Shown here one piece after another: positions 9,297-19,057 of a stretch of 64,000 nt of DNA; position 1 is the stretch's first letter; each line of letters begins with the position of its first letter. The DNA comes from Serratia symbiotica. Lineage in GTDB: Bacteria; Pseudomonadota; Gammaproteobacteria; Enterobacterales; Enterobacteriaceae. Made by a program: the position numbers and the translations under genes. Under the pieces are notes generated by a model. It was not told the DNA's origin. It saw nothing but the letters and a program-made list of their open reading frames with translations, and ran no database searches. The DNA lies in contig JAMDYG010000001.1 in NCBI GenBank assembly GCA_024160085.1, positions 558,001 through 622,000 on the forward strand, written 5' to 3'.

Positions 9297-10120
9297 TCAG
9301 ATAAATTCTGTGGCAGCCTCGGCAGCGTCCACGTTTTCAAAGTCTTTTTCAGAGTTTATGTCCAGCGCGGGGCGTAGATCAGCATCGGTGGCAACAACTG
9401 GTTTGCCGTCAGCGTGGGTGATAAGCGTTTCCAGCTTCTTCCAACGCCGTTCACTGGGACTACTGGATTTGAGTAACTTCTCGGTCTGCGGCGGGATGAT
9501 AAGCTTCTGCGTATAGATTGGGTTTCCCTTGATCCGAAAGGCTTTGAGTGTTTCCTCCGCTACTTTCTCATCGACCCAGGCACGGTTACCCGGTTTGCTA
9601 TGCACGAGTTTGAAGCCTGGCACCATCAACATTGCTCCTCACCCGGGTTGAAAACGTCCTGCGGGTAGGGTGTCGATGCCCTCGCGCTCAGCTACGTCTG
9701 CTGCGTCCACAGCCATGCTGGCCGCCTCGCGTGCCTGCTTGCCGAAAGCACGTAATTCTTCGACGATAACCGCCCATTCAGACTCATTACCAATTCGTGG
9801 CTGACGAATGAATATGCGAACAGTTTTGAAATCCTGTAGTACGCTAAGTTTCTCCAGCGCCCAGAGTGCATAGAGTTTGCAACTGCTTGTTGTTCTCGGC
9901 GGTCACCTTCACCTCACGCCCAAATTTGAGGTCGTGTACCTGCAATTCATTAGGCGTGATGATGATGGCATCGGCGGTTCCGAACTGACCCGGTACGCCA
10001 ACTACATCGGAGAAATCTACTCGCTGTTCAACCAACAGGGTGTTGCTGTCTGCCAGCGACCACACCGTGTCAACGTAGCACCGCACAAAGTCCGCCATAT
10101 CGTGCGTTACCTGTCAAGCT
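9297..10120 (-). pseudogene. DUF2800 phage nuclease-like protein, truncated and frameshifted
   Basis: Piece 10098-9844 (DFSDVVGVPGQFGTADAIII, then VHDLKFGREVKV) carries the acidic pattern of PD-(D/E)XK nucleases (GTADAI...VHDLKFG). After a frameshift near 9870 the middle reads ALEKLSVLQDFKTVRIFIRQ, and after a further stop the C-terminal piece 9632-9297 follows. The N-terminal third is missing: the frame fades near 10120 where the repressor fragment begins. DUF2800 genes sit beside DUF2815 and a phage DNA polymerase in a conserved replication/recombination module, as here. Confidence 0.65.
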
Positions 10121-10129
10121 CATTACATT

Positions 10130-10352
10130 TTTGTCCATCACTGACAGTACCTTCACTGTTGAGCTTAAGTTCCTAAATACCCACAGCTTTCATTATGTTA
10201 TCTATTTCCTGGAGGCTAGGTTCGCGCCTATACCGTTAAGCCAATGGGCTACAGCACCTTGAGTACGCGGCCTATCATTTCCCCAAGTTTTTCTTGAGTA
10301 ATGCCAGCCTCTTTCATTTTAGTTCTAACCAAGTTATTCCACGTTTTTTCAT
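10130..10352 (-). pseudogene. cI-type repressor, N-terminal helix-turn-helix fragment
   Basis: Minus-strand pieces in shifting frames read MKEAGITQEKLGEMIGR, TQGAVAHWLNG and REPSLQEIDNIMKAVGI, a classic lambdoid repressor helix-turn-helix. The start at 10352 needs one extra A in a run of six to be in frame. Two more frameshifts and a stop at 10173 follow. The tail ELKLNSEGTVS is still readable before the deletion junction with DUF2800. The C-terminal peptidase/dimerisation domain is gone, so no lysogenic repressor can be made. Confidence 0.7.
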
Positions 10353-10470
10353 AATCTTAGTATTACACTCCGTAATTACACGGGAAGTGACGGGTTGTAA
10401 TATTGTCTTGGTATATTAAATTACTTAATATATTTTAATTGATATTATCTAGAGTCACATGGTAGTAGCA
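10353..10470. promoter_or_regulatory. phage immunity switch (divergent promoter/operator region)
   Basis: An AT-rich gap between the divergent cI-like and cro-like genes. It holds partial palindromes such as CCGTAATTACACGG (about 10374) and TTACTTAATATATTTTAA (about 10421). The layout is that of a lambdoid OR region. Individual operators cannot be fixed by eye. Confidence 0.5.
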
Positions 10471-10676
10471 ATGAACAATTTAAAAGAGCTAAGAAACAAA
10501 GCAGGGTTATCCCAATCTGCTTTGGCAGAGGCTATGGGGGTTTTTCACGGGGTGCTATTGCGCACTATGAAAAGGTTTTTCGCGACATGAAGGTTGACAG
10601 TATTAATAAACTGCTACTGGTGCTTTCAGAACATGGTATTCGCTGCACTTTTGAAGATATATTCCTCAAGAAATAA
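10471..10676 (+). pseudogene. Cro-like repressor, one frameshift
   Basis: The start MNNLKELRNKAGLSQSALAE is a helix-turn-helix. Just after AEAMG the frame shifts by one base in the run GGGGGTTTTT. It then continues SRGAIAHYEKVFRDMKVDSI and ends EDIFLKK at 10676. The total would be about 68 residues, the normal size of Cro. It is divergent from the cI-like gene and first in the rightward block. Frameshift in a homopolymer. Confidence 0.7.
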
Positions 10677-10723
10677 GGAGTAGCCCATAGAAATACGTTA
10701 CACTCAGTAGCGGAGTATTGACG

Positions 10724-13013
10724 ATGGCCAGCCGTGCGAAGTATTTCTGTGCCGTATTTTGATGCTTTCGAGCGGCAGATCCGCGACAATGTGACGCGCA
10801 TCGGTGTGCTGTCTACCGACGACAAAGACGCTCTGAATATAAAGAAACGCCGACTGCCGTATGTGTGGCACGCTTTCAAACCGGGTACCGCATGGCTACG
10901 TTATGCTGTCAGCGCGGGCTAATTTGTACTTCCTACCGTTGGATCTCGACGGTGTTACCTCTGCTGGCTGGATATGCATCAAAGGTGTGCTAGTTGCGTA
11001 CCGAGGTTTTGTCTATACTACCCTGCTAGCCACTTGCACCCAACCGCCAACGGAGCACACCACACGCGTATTGTGCTGGGGCGTCGACGCGTCCGATCAC
11101 TGCCTTAGAGAAGCAGAGAGTGCTTGAGCAGTTGCAGGCACGGATCATGGACATTGTCGATATTGTTTATTATGGGGCTGTCCGCCGGGACAGTCGTGTC
11201 TATAACCCGGTGCAAACGCTTTTACTACCGGACGAACACGCTGAGTTCACCCACTTCTCCGGAAAGGCGGTAGATGTTGATGCCTTACTGACAGCAGCGC
11301 CTGTCAGCACCCTAGTGAAGCCTGAGCGGGGAGAGCTTTACGCACTGGAACACCTCGTTTCACTGGATGCCATCGACGGTAACACCTTTGAAGATCTGCG
11401 TTCGGCGATGTAGCACCCGATCCTACTAACACTTGCCGAAAGCTACCCCTCATGGGTCGATATGGAGAATCGCCTCGCATGTTTCAAAGAAACTGATTAT
11501 GAAGAGCAAACCTTGGCGTTGTGGTTAGACTAGTCCGCTGCTGCGGATAACAGTGACGTATACGCTGCCGCGTAGAAATGGAACCAACTCACCGCTGATC
11601 GTGCGAGTTACCAGGCTATCTTTTGCCATGGTGCAAAAAACGGATGGCAAAATCCTGTAGCGGAACGTCTTCGCACGATGGCTTACCAGTGACAGCGACT
11701 TCGACGATGTTACAGATCCTGACACAAAGCTTTTAAAATCATGGCCAGCTTTTGTTCGCAAAGATAAGACCGGCGAAGTCCGCAATACCATTGATAACGT
11801 AACCAAAGCCATCATGCGTCCAGATTTCTGCGGTTGGCAAATTTGCTTCGACCTTCGCTTCGACTAGTTACGGGACGAAATCCTGATAGCACAGGATGGA
11901 GACGATCAGTGGGTAGCGATCACTGATCCTAACTATAGCCGCTTAAGGATTACATTAGAACGGCGGAAATTTTAACCCGTTAGCAAGGAGTTAATGCGCG
12001 ATGTTGTGTTGTTGGCAGCAGACGAAACGCCTTTCGATAGCGCAATGACATGGCTGCTGAACCAATTGACATGAGATGGTGTGCCGCGTGTCAAAATCTT
12101 TTTCTATAAATACTTCGGGGTGGATCACTCTGCTTATACCACTGCCGTATCTGTTTACGCCAGGACAGCGCTCTGGCAGGACGTGTTCTGACTCCTGGAT
12201 GCAAAGCAGGCAGCAGATATGGTTCCCGTGCTGGTCGGTGAGCAGGGTTGTGGCAAATCTACTAGGATCGTTGCGATATCGCCGACGATAGAGTTCTTCA
12301 CCAAAATCTCCTTAGCAGAAAAAGATGAGGATCTTTCATGGAAGATGCGCGGTCGCTTAGTTGGCGAAATATCAGAGCTGCGAAGGCTTAATTCTAAATA
12401 AATTGAGTCAATTAAGGCGTTCATCACCCACACGCACGAAGTCTGGGTACCTAAATACCGTCGTGAGTTCGCTACGCAGTTTCCGCGGCGTCTGGTAATG
12501 TTCAGTACCACCAACCAGGAAGAATTTTTAGCCGACGACACGGGTAACCGCCGTTGGTTTCCACTACGCGTAGGGCAAGTAAAGGTGGATGACATCAAGT
12601 AGGATGTACTTCAGCTGTGGGCTGAGGCTCGGGAGATGTTTATCGCATTGTGTTAGGTGTGCAGTTCAGAGAGGCGGAGCAATTGACTAATGGTATGCAC
12701 GAACAGCACATGATCAAAGACGCATGGCTAGAAATCATCGAAAGATGGCTTGATATCCCAGACACCTACACCAACGAGTTACCGAGAAGTTGCAAATTTT
12801 TACGAGCTGCTGACGTCCTGCGCGATGCCATCGGGCTAGATCCAAAAAATATCGGAAAACGCGAAGAAATGCGAATTAGTAATGTTTTGCAAAATTGCGG
12901 ATTTTCACGCGTTCAGCGTCATGTTGAGGGTAAAAATGTAAGGTGTAGTTCCAGTATTTCCAGTGATTCCAGGCGAGCATCACGGCGAACTCGTAAATTT
13001 TTGCAAAAAAGAT
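10724..13013 (+). pseudogene. VapE-type phage primase/helicase, broken
   Basis: A large replication protein of the virulence-associated E family. The start at 10724 follows GGAG and frameshifts at once into PYFDAFERQIRDNVTRIG. The primase-like part includes YRGFVYTTLLATCTQP. The helicase part at 12219-12401 has a P-loop (VLVGEQGCGKST) and later VWVPKYRREFATQFPRR and FSTTNQEEFLADDTGNRRWF, diagnostic of VapE helicases. The C-terminal part runs to about 13013. At least ten stops or frameshifts. It would have driven phage replication as the main gene of the rightward early block. Confidence 0.75.
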
Positions 13014-13113
13014 GAGATCACAACGAATGTACAGAAATATGCAAGAAATTTTAGAGCGGTTAGAACGATTGGCACAGCTCGCGAGAAAACTCCGCGAGAA
13101 AGATGAGGATTGA
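13012..13113 (+). other. 33-codon frame, partial duplicate of the terminase small subunit start
   Basis: The frame begins MRSQRMYRNMQEILERLERL and ends LREKDED. About 110 bp further on the same pattern recurs as MRS-stop-RMRRDMQEVLECID at the 5' end of the next gene. It may be a small coiled-coil phage protein or the product of a local tandem duplication. Confidence 0.3.
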
Positions 13114-13127
13114 TGAGGTCATAGCGA

Positions 13128-13505
13128 ATGCGCAGAGATATGCAAGAAGTGCTTGAATGTATTGACGCGCTGAAACGTGAACGCATTGCACAACTCAACA
13201 TTGATGCCAGTTACGTACTGCTGCGCCTTGTCGAAATCGACCAGATGAACGCGGCGGACATCTTCAGTGCAGACGGAAGCCTCAACCCCCTTATGGCATG
13301 GCCCGCAGTGTGGCGCTGCTACCTGAGTGGGTTTGATATGACAAAAATGTTTGAAGGACGTAGCGATGAGCGCGAAAAAGGTCGGTTTCCTGAAAAAATC
13401 AAATGTCCTGACAAGGTGAAAAACTTGGAACTTATCGGCAAACATATCAATATGCAGGCATTCAGGGATCGTATAGAGACTGAGGATGTCACCCCCAACG
13501 ACTAA
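13128..13505 (+). CDS. phage terminase small subunit
   Basis: A 125-aa frame with DASYVLLRLVEIDQMNAADI, SLNPLMAWPAVWR and PDKVKNLELIGKHINMQAF, typical of the Terminase_2 small subunit of P22/APSE-like phages. This protein recognises phage DNA for packaging. The frame is open, but an upstream ATG (about 13113) is cut off by TAG, so translation would start at the internal ATG at 13128. A few N-terminal residues may be missing (family about 150-170 aa). The large subunit follows 26 bp later and is broken, so this gene is probably unused. Confidence 0.7.
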   Translation: MRRDMQEVLECIDALKRERIAQLNIDASYVLLRLVEIDQMNAADIFSADGSLNPLMAWPAVWRCYLSGFDMTKMFEGRSDEREKGRFPEKIKCPDKVKNLELIGKHINMQAFRDRIETEDVTPND

Positions 13506-13531
13506 CTGCAAGGCGCGGTAGTTGCGTATCA

Positions 13532-15077
13532 ATGAGTTGCTCACCCGTGGCAGACACAGCGATAGATCTTGACAGCATGACCAACGAGGAGCAGCGTGAA
13601 CTCCTGGCTCTGCTGGAGGAAGAGGAGGCTTATCGTCTGACACACCATCTCTATAAATTTACCCCCTACGCCCGGCAGCGGGAGTTTCTTGACACCGGGT
13701 ATGACTACACCGAGCGCTATTTTATAGCCGGAAACCAGTTGGAAAAATCCCTGACAGGCGGGGCTGAGGTCATGTTCCACCTGACCGGGCGATACCCTGG
13801 TACGGAAGCTTACTATGCTGAGGGGGCCTATGAGGGAGCGTGGCAAGGCCGCCGGTTCAACGATCCTCTAGTCTTTTGGTGGGGGCGAGACCAACGAAAC
13901 CATCACCAAAACGACTTAGCGCATTCTCTGTGAGCGTATTGAAGAGCTGTGCGAGCCTGGGTATAGCCTGATCCCGAAAGAAGACATCATCAGTTAGAAA
14001 AAATCGCTCTGGGGGCCAAACCTGGTAGATCACCTGCTGGTGCGCCACCACGCCCCCAACGGCGTAGAGGATTGCCTGTCAATCTGCTACTTCAAACCTT
14101 ACTCATAGAGACGGGGGAAATGGCAAGGTGACACGAGATCCACTGTGTCTGGTTCGACGAAGAGCTACCTTATGTTATTTACTCTTGAAAGACTGACACG
14201 AACAAACCGATACGGTCAGTTATCGCTACTGACATTCATCCCGTTAATGGGGATGTCGCAAGTGGTTGAAAAGTTCGTCAAGAACCCCAGCAAGGCGCAG
14301 AAAGTGGTCACCATGACCATTCATGACGTCGCGCATTACACGGATGAAGAAAAGGCACGCATTGTTGAATCATACCCGGAGCATGAGCGTGAAGCCCGTG
14401 CAAAAGGCATTACGACGATGAGCAGAGGGCGTATTTTTCAGATCTCGGAAGCGACCCTTAAGTGTCAGCCCTTCGCGTGTCCTAATCACTTTTATGTAAT
14501 TAACGGTCAGGATTTTAGCTGGGATTACCCATAGGCACACATACAACCGTGGTGGGACAAGGACGAAGTGAAGAGGTATTTTTTACCTGCCCCGCGTCTG
14601 GAAGAAGCGCGAGAAGACCGCAACGGAAGCCTGAAGCATTGTCAAATCCTGGACAATACGGACGCCAATAGCGTGGCCCCACGACGGCTTGCAGCACGAA
14701 AAGGGGGTGGCGAGCAACTCAGGGATCAGTACAGCGCCGCGGGTTTCCAGATATTGAAAACGCATGCCACCTGGCCGGATAACGGGAATGCGGTTGAACC
14801 CGGGTTAGTGGAACTGCGCGATTTGATGCTGGAGGGAAAATTCTGTGTATTCAATACCTGCGAGCCTTTCTTTGAAGAGTTCCGGTTGTACCACCTGGAC
14901 GAGAACGGCCGGATCGTCAAATTGAACAATGACATCCTGTCGGCCGTTAGTTACGCCTATATGATGCGCCGCTATGCGCGCATGATGCGTGACATCCAGC
15001 CGGAAGCCGAAAGAGAAAAAACCAGCGCCACTACGGCCTGTTTCACGTTTCATAAGGTAGAAAATGGCGGACAATGA
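13532..15077 (+). pseudogene. phage terminase large subunit, broken
   Basis: The packaging ATPase/nuclease of a P22-like phage. The N-terminal part (YKFTPYARQREFLDTGYDY, then FIAGNQLEKSLTGGAEV) contains the Walker A region with a degraded GNQLGKS motif (Gly to Glu). It then reads through stops to KEDIIS, SLWGPNLVDHLLVRHHAPNG, LLTFIPLMGMSQVVEKFVKN and VINGQDFSWDYP. The C-terminal nuclease part ends RYARMMRDIQPEAE. At least five stops or frameshifts. It overlaps the portal gene start by 14 bp. Confidence 0.8.
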
Positions 15078-15667
15078 CAAACAGCGGGACAGGCTGCACA
15101 CTATCTTGGCGATCTTTGATCATGATTGGAAGTCTGGCGACAAAGCGCGAACCGAAGCGACAAACGACCTGTATTTTTCCCAGGTCAGTCAGTTGGATGA
15201 CTGGCTGAACGAATACACCATCTTTCAATACCGGGGGCAATTCGATGTTGTCCTGCCTGTGGTACCGCAGGCTGGTTGCAGAAATGCGTCAAAACCCGAT
15301 TGATGTGTTGTTATACCGACTCAAGGACAACGAAAACCCCAACGCGGCGGATACGTTGATAGGCATGTACCGTACGGATATGCGCCATAACACGGCGAAG
15401 ATAGCGATCAATGTGGCGGTGCGCGAGCAGATCAAGACGGGCGTAGGGGCTTGGCGTCGTCTGGTCACCGATTATGAAGACCAGGATCCCACCAGTAAGA
15501 ACCGGGTGATCCGTCGACTACCTATCCATGAGGCCGCGTTACACGTTATCTGGGACAGCAACGCACGGGCATGTTACTATCATCAACGCCATGACCCTGG
15601 ACGGGCTGGAAAGCCTTTGCAGATGAAAACGGCTTTGACCCCGCAAAGCATGCCTTGTGGGGCTTTC
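15064..15667 (+). pseudogene. phage portal protein, truncated
   Basis: The start [20 protein letters not shown] continues [16 protein letters not shown], the N-terminus of P22-like portal proteins. After a frameshift near 15250 the frame resumes [20 protein letters not shown] and runs to [11 protein letters not shown] and [11 protein letters not shown]. There it joins directly to sequence leading into the tailspike gene. Only about 200 of some 700 residues remain. All head and scaffold genes normally found between portal and tail genes have been deleted. Confidence 0.75.
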
Positions 15668-15687
15668 TCCTATCTGGAGAATCAACC

Positions 15688-16760
15688 ATGTCAGACACCA
15701 CACCTAACGTTCTTGTGGCTATGCCGTCCCAACTGTTTACGTTAGCGCGAATGTTTAAAGCGGCTTCAGGCGGGAAGATTTATGTTGGTGAGGTATATAA
15801 AGACCCAACACTCCCCGAAAACTAAATCCAGGTATATCTGGAAAACGAGGATGGGTTATGTATCCCTGTTGCCCAACCTATACTGCTTAATGCAGGGGGA
15901 TTATCCAGTTTACAACGGTCAAATTGCCAAGTTTGTGACCAAGCAAAGTCATTCAATAGCCGTTTATGACGCGCGTAACGTACAGCAGTTCTATTTTCTA
16001 AAGAATGTGGGCCCACCACTGTACGCGCATCGCTAACCGATTTTAGGGTCACCAAACTCAGCAATGAAACCAACAGCGACGATGAGATCACGGCGGCAAC
16101 GCCAAAATCAGTGACGGACGCGTTAACGGGCGTAAAAGGGGTAAATCTTGGGGATATCATGATATTGGAGGCGAGATACCCGGCAAATGGATCTAAATGC
16201 ACAACGTTTATGTCTAACTAAACTATACTCTGCATTTATCTGCTGCGAAGGGCAATGTAAAACCCGCGCTGGAAATCAGTAACCAAGGCAATAAAGATGC
16301 AGCAGCCGTGCTATTGCTACACCGTGAGGGGGTTTTTGCCACTTATTTTAGTTTAGATACCGATAATGCTTTAGCCATAGGCGGATTCTCCCTGGATGAG
16401 AAACGGTATCGACTTTATCACGAAGGTTTTACCCGTGGCCTAGCGAGGATGTCTGAAGGGGTAGGTTGGCGTAAGGATGAAAACACCGGATTTATCATCG
16501 AATGTAGATAAACAGTCACTCGATGCATTAATGAGGATGCCAATATTTGGCAAAGTTTTAACGTCCCTTTTCATAAAGGTGTCTAGGCAATATCGCTAAC
16601 ACCGTACTGGCCGGGGCGTAACGCCTGGGGTAAGTTATATGACTACGGGCCTCTACTGGGCAGTTACAACAACAATGGGTTTAACTGGAATAAACAAAGT
16701 TTTGGAACGGTTCGCTATGACTGGGACTGTGACATACACTAGTTGGCGATAGGAAAATAG
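15688..16760 (+). pseudogene. phage tailspike / tail fibre, P22-type head-binding domain, broken
   Basis: The start at 15688 follows GGAGA and opens [20 protein letters not shown], continuing GGKIYVGEVYKDPTLPEN and VYNGQIAKFVTKQSHSIAVY. This is the P22 tailspike head-binding domain. Further pieces (TPKSVTDALTGVKGVNLGDI, YFSLDTDNALAIGGFSLDE, NNNGFNWNKQSFGTVRYDWD) are tail-fibre-like. The remnant may be a fusion of a head-binding domain with a fibre C-terminus. Many stops and frameshifts. Confidence 0.7.
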
Positions 16761-16762
16761 TC

Positions 16763-16970
16763 ATGGACTACATGTTTAATGCAAAAAATACGTCTTTCTA
16801 CCCACTTGTGATGAAGGAAGATTACGAGGCGTCTGGCACATGGCCATTGGATAGGGTATTGGTGGATGAAGGGGTGTTTAAGACCTATATCAGTTAGGCA
16901 CCCCTAGGTAAAATACGTGGCGCAGACAAAGTACTGGCTGCCATGCATGGGTAGATATCCCCCCCCCAGT
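16763..16970 (+). pseudogene. tail fibre assembly protein, 5' part
   Basis: The start at 16763 follows AGGAAA and opens MDYMFNAKNTSFYPLVMKED, then ASGTWPLDRVLVDEGVF. After TAG it continues APLGKIRGADK. This fits Caudovirales tail fibre assembly chaperones. The frame ends in a nine-C run (16959-16967) next to IS66 remnants. It is truncated by the element or a deletion. Confidence 0.65.
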
Positions 16971-16984
16971 TAAATATTACGCTA

Positions 16985-17337
16985 GTGCTTTCTAGGGCAG
17001 CCTGCCCGTTCTTCAATATATTCGGCAGTGGAGTGTGCTTGGTCTTGAAGCATGGCAAACTGTGAGCGGGTAATGGCGATTTTACACCATCATGAACCAT
17101 GGGCCAGACGAACCGGCCTTCCTCAAGGCGTTTGGTAAAGAGGCACAAGCCGTACCCATCTGCCCAGAGGATTTTAACCATATCGCCACGACGACCACGG
17201 AAGATGAACAGATGGCCAGAGAAGAGATTTTCCTCGAAGGCGTGTTACACCCGTTCGCCCAGACCGTTGAACGATTTTCGCATATCCGTAACACCGGCAA
17301 CCAGCCAAATACGGGTGCCTGACGGGAGGTTTATCAT
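16985..17337 (-). pseudogene. IS66 TnpB remnant
   Basis: Start MINLPSGTRIWLVAGVTDMR, then FIFRGRRGDMVKILWADGYG and LCLFTKRLEEGRFVWPMV. These are the hallmark sequences of IS66 Orf2/TnpB (about 115 aa), whose exact role in IS66 transposition is unknown. The frame shifts after MVHDG (resuming IAITRSQFAML) and then runs into non-homologous sequence. Confidence 0.85.
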
Positions 17338-17750
17338 TTCGCTGTTCTCCCGGTCAGCTTGCAGATCAGCACCGCCAGCAGTTCGGGAGACGGATTATTC
17401 AGCGTCATTCTACCCCGACAGAACTCCACGTGGCAGGAGGTGGCGTTCAGCGAAGAAGGCTGACAGGTTGTGGCGTTATGATCACCTCATTGTGTCGGGA
17501 AAGATATCCCTTCAACAGGCAGTAGTGCCGGTGATGACACGGTTGCTACCGTTGCGGGGAGGCGACGTGATATGCGGCATTCGTTCTGCTAGAGGCACAG
17601 CCATTTGAAGATGAGATTGTCATTGATGCCGTGTTCGCGGATAATATGAGTAACGCCGGCTTCGGGCTTAGAAGCCAGCTTGGCCATGCGTAGTTTAAAG
17701 TCATTTGTGTAATTTTTCCGTGGTTCATAACGCCAGAATTGAGATGCCAT
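17338..17750 (-). pseudogene. IS66 TnpA remnant
   Basis: Start at 17750: MASQFWRYEPRKNYTNDFKL, then PEAGVTHIIREHGINDNLIF, the helix-turn-helix part of IS66 OrfA. TAG replaces Trp (FKWLCL-stop-QNEC) and a second stop lies further on. It abuts tnpB as in intact IS66 elements. Copy B has the same start with the Trp codon intact. Confidence 0.85.
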
Positions 17751-17835
17751 AGTCAGGTGCCCGTCTAATTTAGCTAGGAGTCTAAGCTATCGGGATTGGT
17801 CAATTAGCTACATACCGCACTAACTTTACGCCTAC

Positions 17836-17843
17836 GTTAACTC
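17836..17843. repeat. IS66 target-site duplication, copy at the A junction
   Basis: GTTAACTC lies directly after the IS66 end. Its reverse complement GAGTTAAC directly follows the end of IS66 copy B at 59273-59280. Both lie at the same point of one EamA gene. Confidence 0.85.
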
Positions 17844-18453
17844 AGCATTGGCTTCAATTATTTTTGCCGATATGCCAGTCGCTGTATTGATGACCTCCGT
17901 TTTATTATTAGGAGAACACGTGAGTATAACGCAATTGGCGGGACTGATTCTTGGCGTCAGCAGCCTGGCTGGCATTCTGTGGCTAGAGTCCGCCAATAGC
18001 GGAGAAACACGGTGGCCAGGCGTGCTAGCGCTGTTATCAGCGGTGTTAATTCATACCGTTATGTATGTATTATATAAAAGCGTAGGCAAAAAGTCTCCAT
18101 ACTGACCTACAATACTTTACCTTGTCTCGGTACTGGTTTTTTACTGCTCTTTTTTGGACATTTTGTTAAAATGCCCGATACCCGCCTATTTTCAGTAAGT
18201 TCACTGTCAGTGGTTGCCTATTTGGGTGTGATCGCTGGCATATGCGGTATTATGGCCTATTTTGCCCTACAGCAATATGCCAGTGCATTTCAGGCGCATC
18301 TCTAGTATTTCTGGTCTTTCCACTTATCGCTATTGGCATTGAAAAATGGTTAAAAATACCACTATCAGCAACGCCTCACTGTGGCTTATTTTGCCATTAT
18401 TAATCGGGATTTTACTGACGCTCTATAGCAACAAAGCTGCGAGCTTAAATTAA
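17836..18453 (+). pseudogene. EamA-family (DMT) transporter, C-terminal two thirds
   Basis: Membrane protein of the drug/metabolite transporter superfamily. It reads NSALASIIFADMPVAVLMTS, VLLLGEHVSITQLAGLILG and GVLALLSAVLIHTVMYVLYK. After a TGA and frameshifts it continues SSLSVVAYLGVIAGICGIMA and ends LLIGILLTLYSNKAASLN at 18453. The typical GE(H)xxxxQ(L)xG EamA motif is visible. The missing N-terminal part is on the minus strand at 59273-59566. The two parts share the 8-bp target duplication, so IS66 inserted into this gene and a later inversion separated the halves. Confidence 0.8.
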
Positions 18454-18464
18454 AAAAAGTCAGC

Positions 18465-18720
18465 TCATTCCTGCGGCAGGTGGATAACCTGTTCGGCGAG
18501 GTGCCTGAAGTGACGCTGGAGAGTCGCTTGCGGTAAAATACCCAGTAGTGCGGCGGCGTCCTGACCACAGAATGAGGACAGCAGCAACAGGGGATGGCTG
18601 CGGCAAATTCAGCTACTGCTGGCACCGCGATTCGAGCAGTTGAAAAGTTACTATTAGCAGTTGATGCGCGCTGTCATTATCCTCCCCTAGCTAAACTATC
18701 AACACTAAATCAGCGCGTAG
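18465..18720 (-). pseudogene. unidentified decayed frame
   Basis: A minus-strand frame reads plausibly as protein (HPLLLLSSFCGQDAAALLG, then RHFRHLAEQVIHLPQE with a stop at 18465). Upstream the coding signal moves to another frame (FQLLESRCQQ). I do not recognise the family. It may be a pseudogene between queC and the EamA gene. It could also be chance. Confidence 0.25.
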
Positions 18721-18907
18721 CCGCGCATTCATGACATCACGCTGACCGCCAATGGCTAGTTTCGATTTCTGCATGGGCCACCGCCAGTAGATAACCTAGA
18801 GCAGCCCTCCGCAGGCTAAACATAGGCTTTTCCCCTGTGCCATCCCATTATTTCTGCTACCATCGCCGCTGCAACGCATTTTTATCCCACCCCACTGCCC
18901 AATGGTA

Positions 18908-19022
18908 TATACTATAAATAATTCGAGTTACAGGAAGGCGGCAAGCGCTTACATCGTTAAGTGACTGGGGTGAGCCAGGAAAGCTAACGCACTGACCGAC
19001 AACTTGAAATATGGCGGGTATA
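18908..19022. repeat. MITE-like intergenic repeat, short version
   Basis: One end resembles TATACCCTAAATAATTCGAG and the other ACTTGAAATATGGCGGGTATA, forming imperfect terminal inverted repeats. The inner motif AGTGACTGGGGTGAG is shared with the copy at 54607-54882. The centre is shorter than in that copy. It lies just upstream of queC. Confidence 0.75.
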
Positions 19023-19057
19023 TCGGAAAAAGCCAAATCCAATAATAAGGTGATCAT

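Larger units (their letters stand above)
16975..17835 (-). mobile_element. IS66-family element, copy A (remnant)
   Basis: Contains minus-strand tnpA and tnpB remnants. One terminal repeat, CTTTACGCCTAC, lies at 17824-17835 (the other copy has CTTTACGCTTAC). The left end is not recognisable and tnpC is absent, so at least two thirds of the element is lost. Immediately after the right end comes GTTAACTC and the C-terminal part of an EamA transporter. The matching N-terminal part lies beyond IS66 copy B near 59.3 kb. Confidence 0.8.

Noticed and set aside
18780-19057. preQ1 riboswitch upstream of queC
   Set aside because: The region is a MITE-like repeat and no compact pseudoknot pattern is visible.
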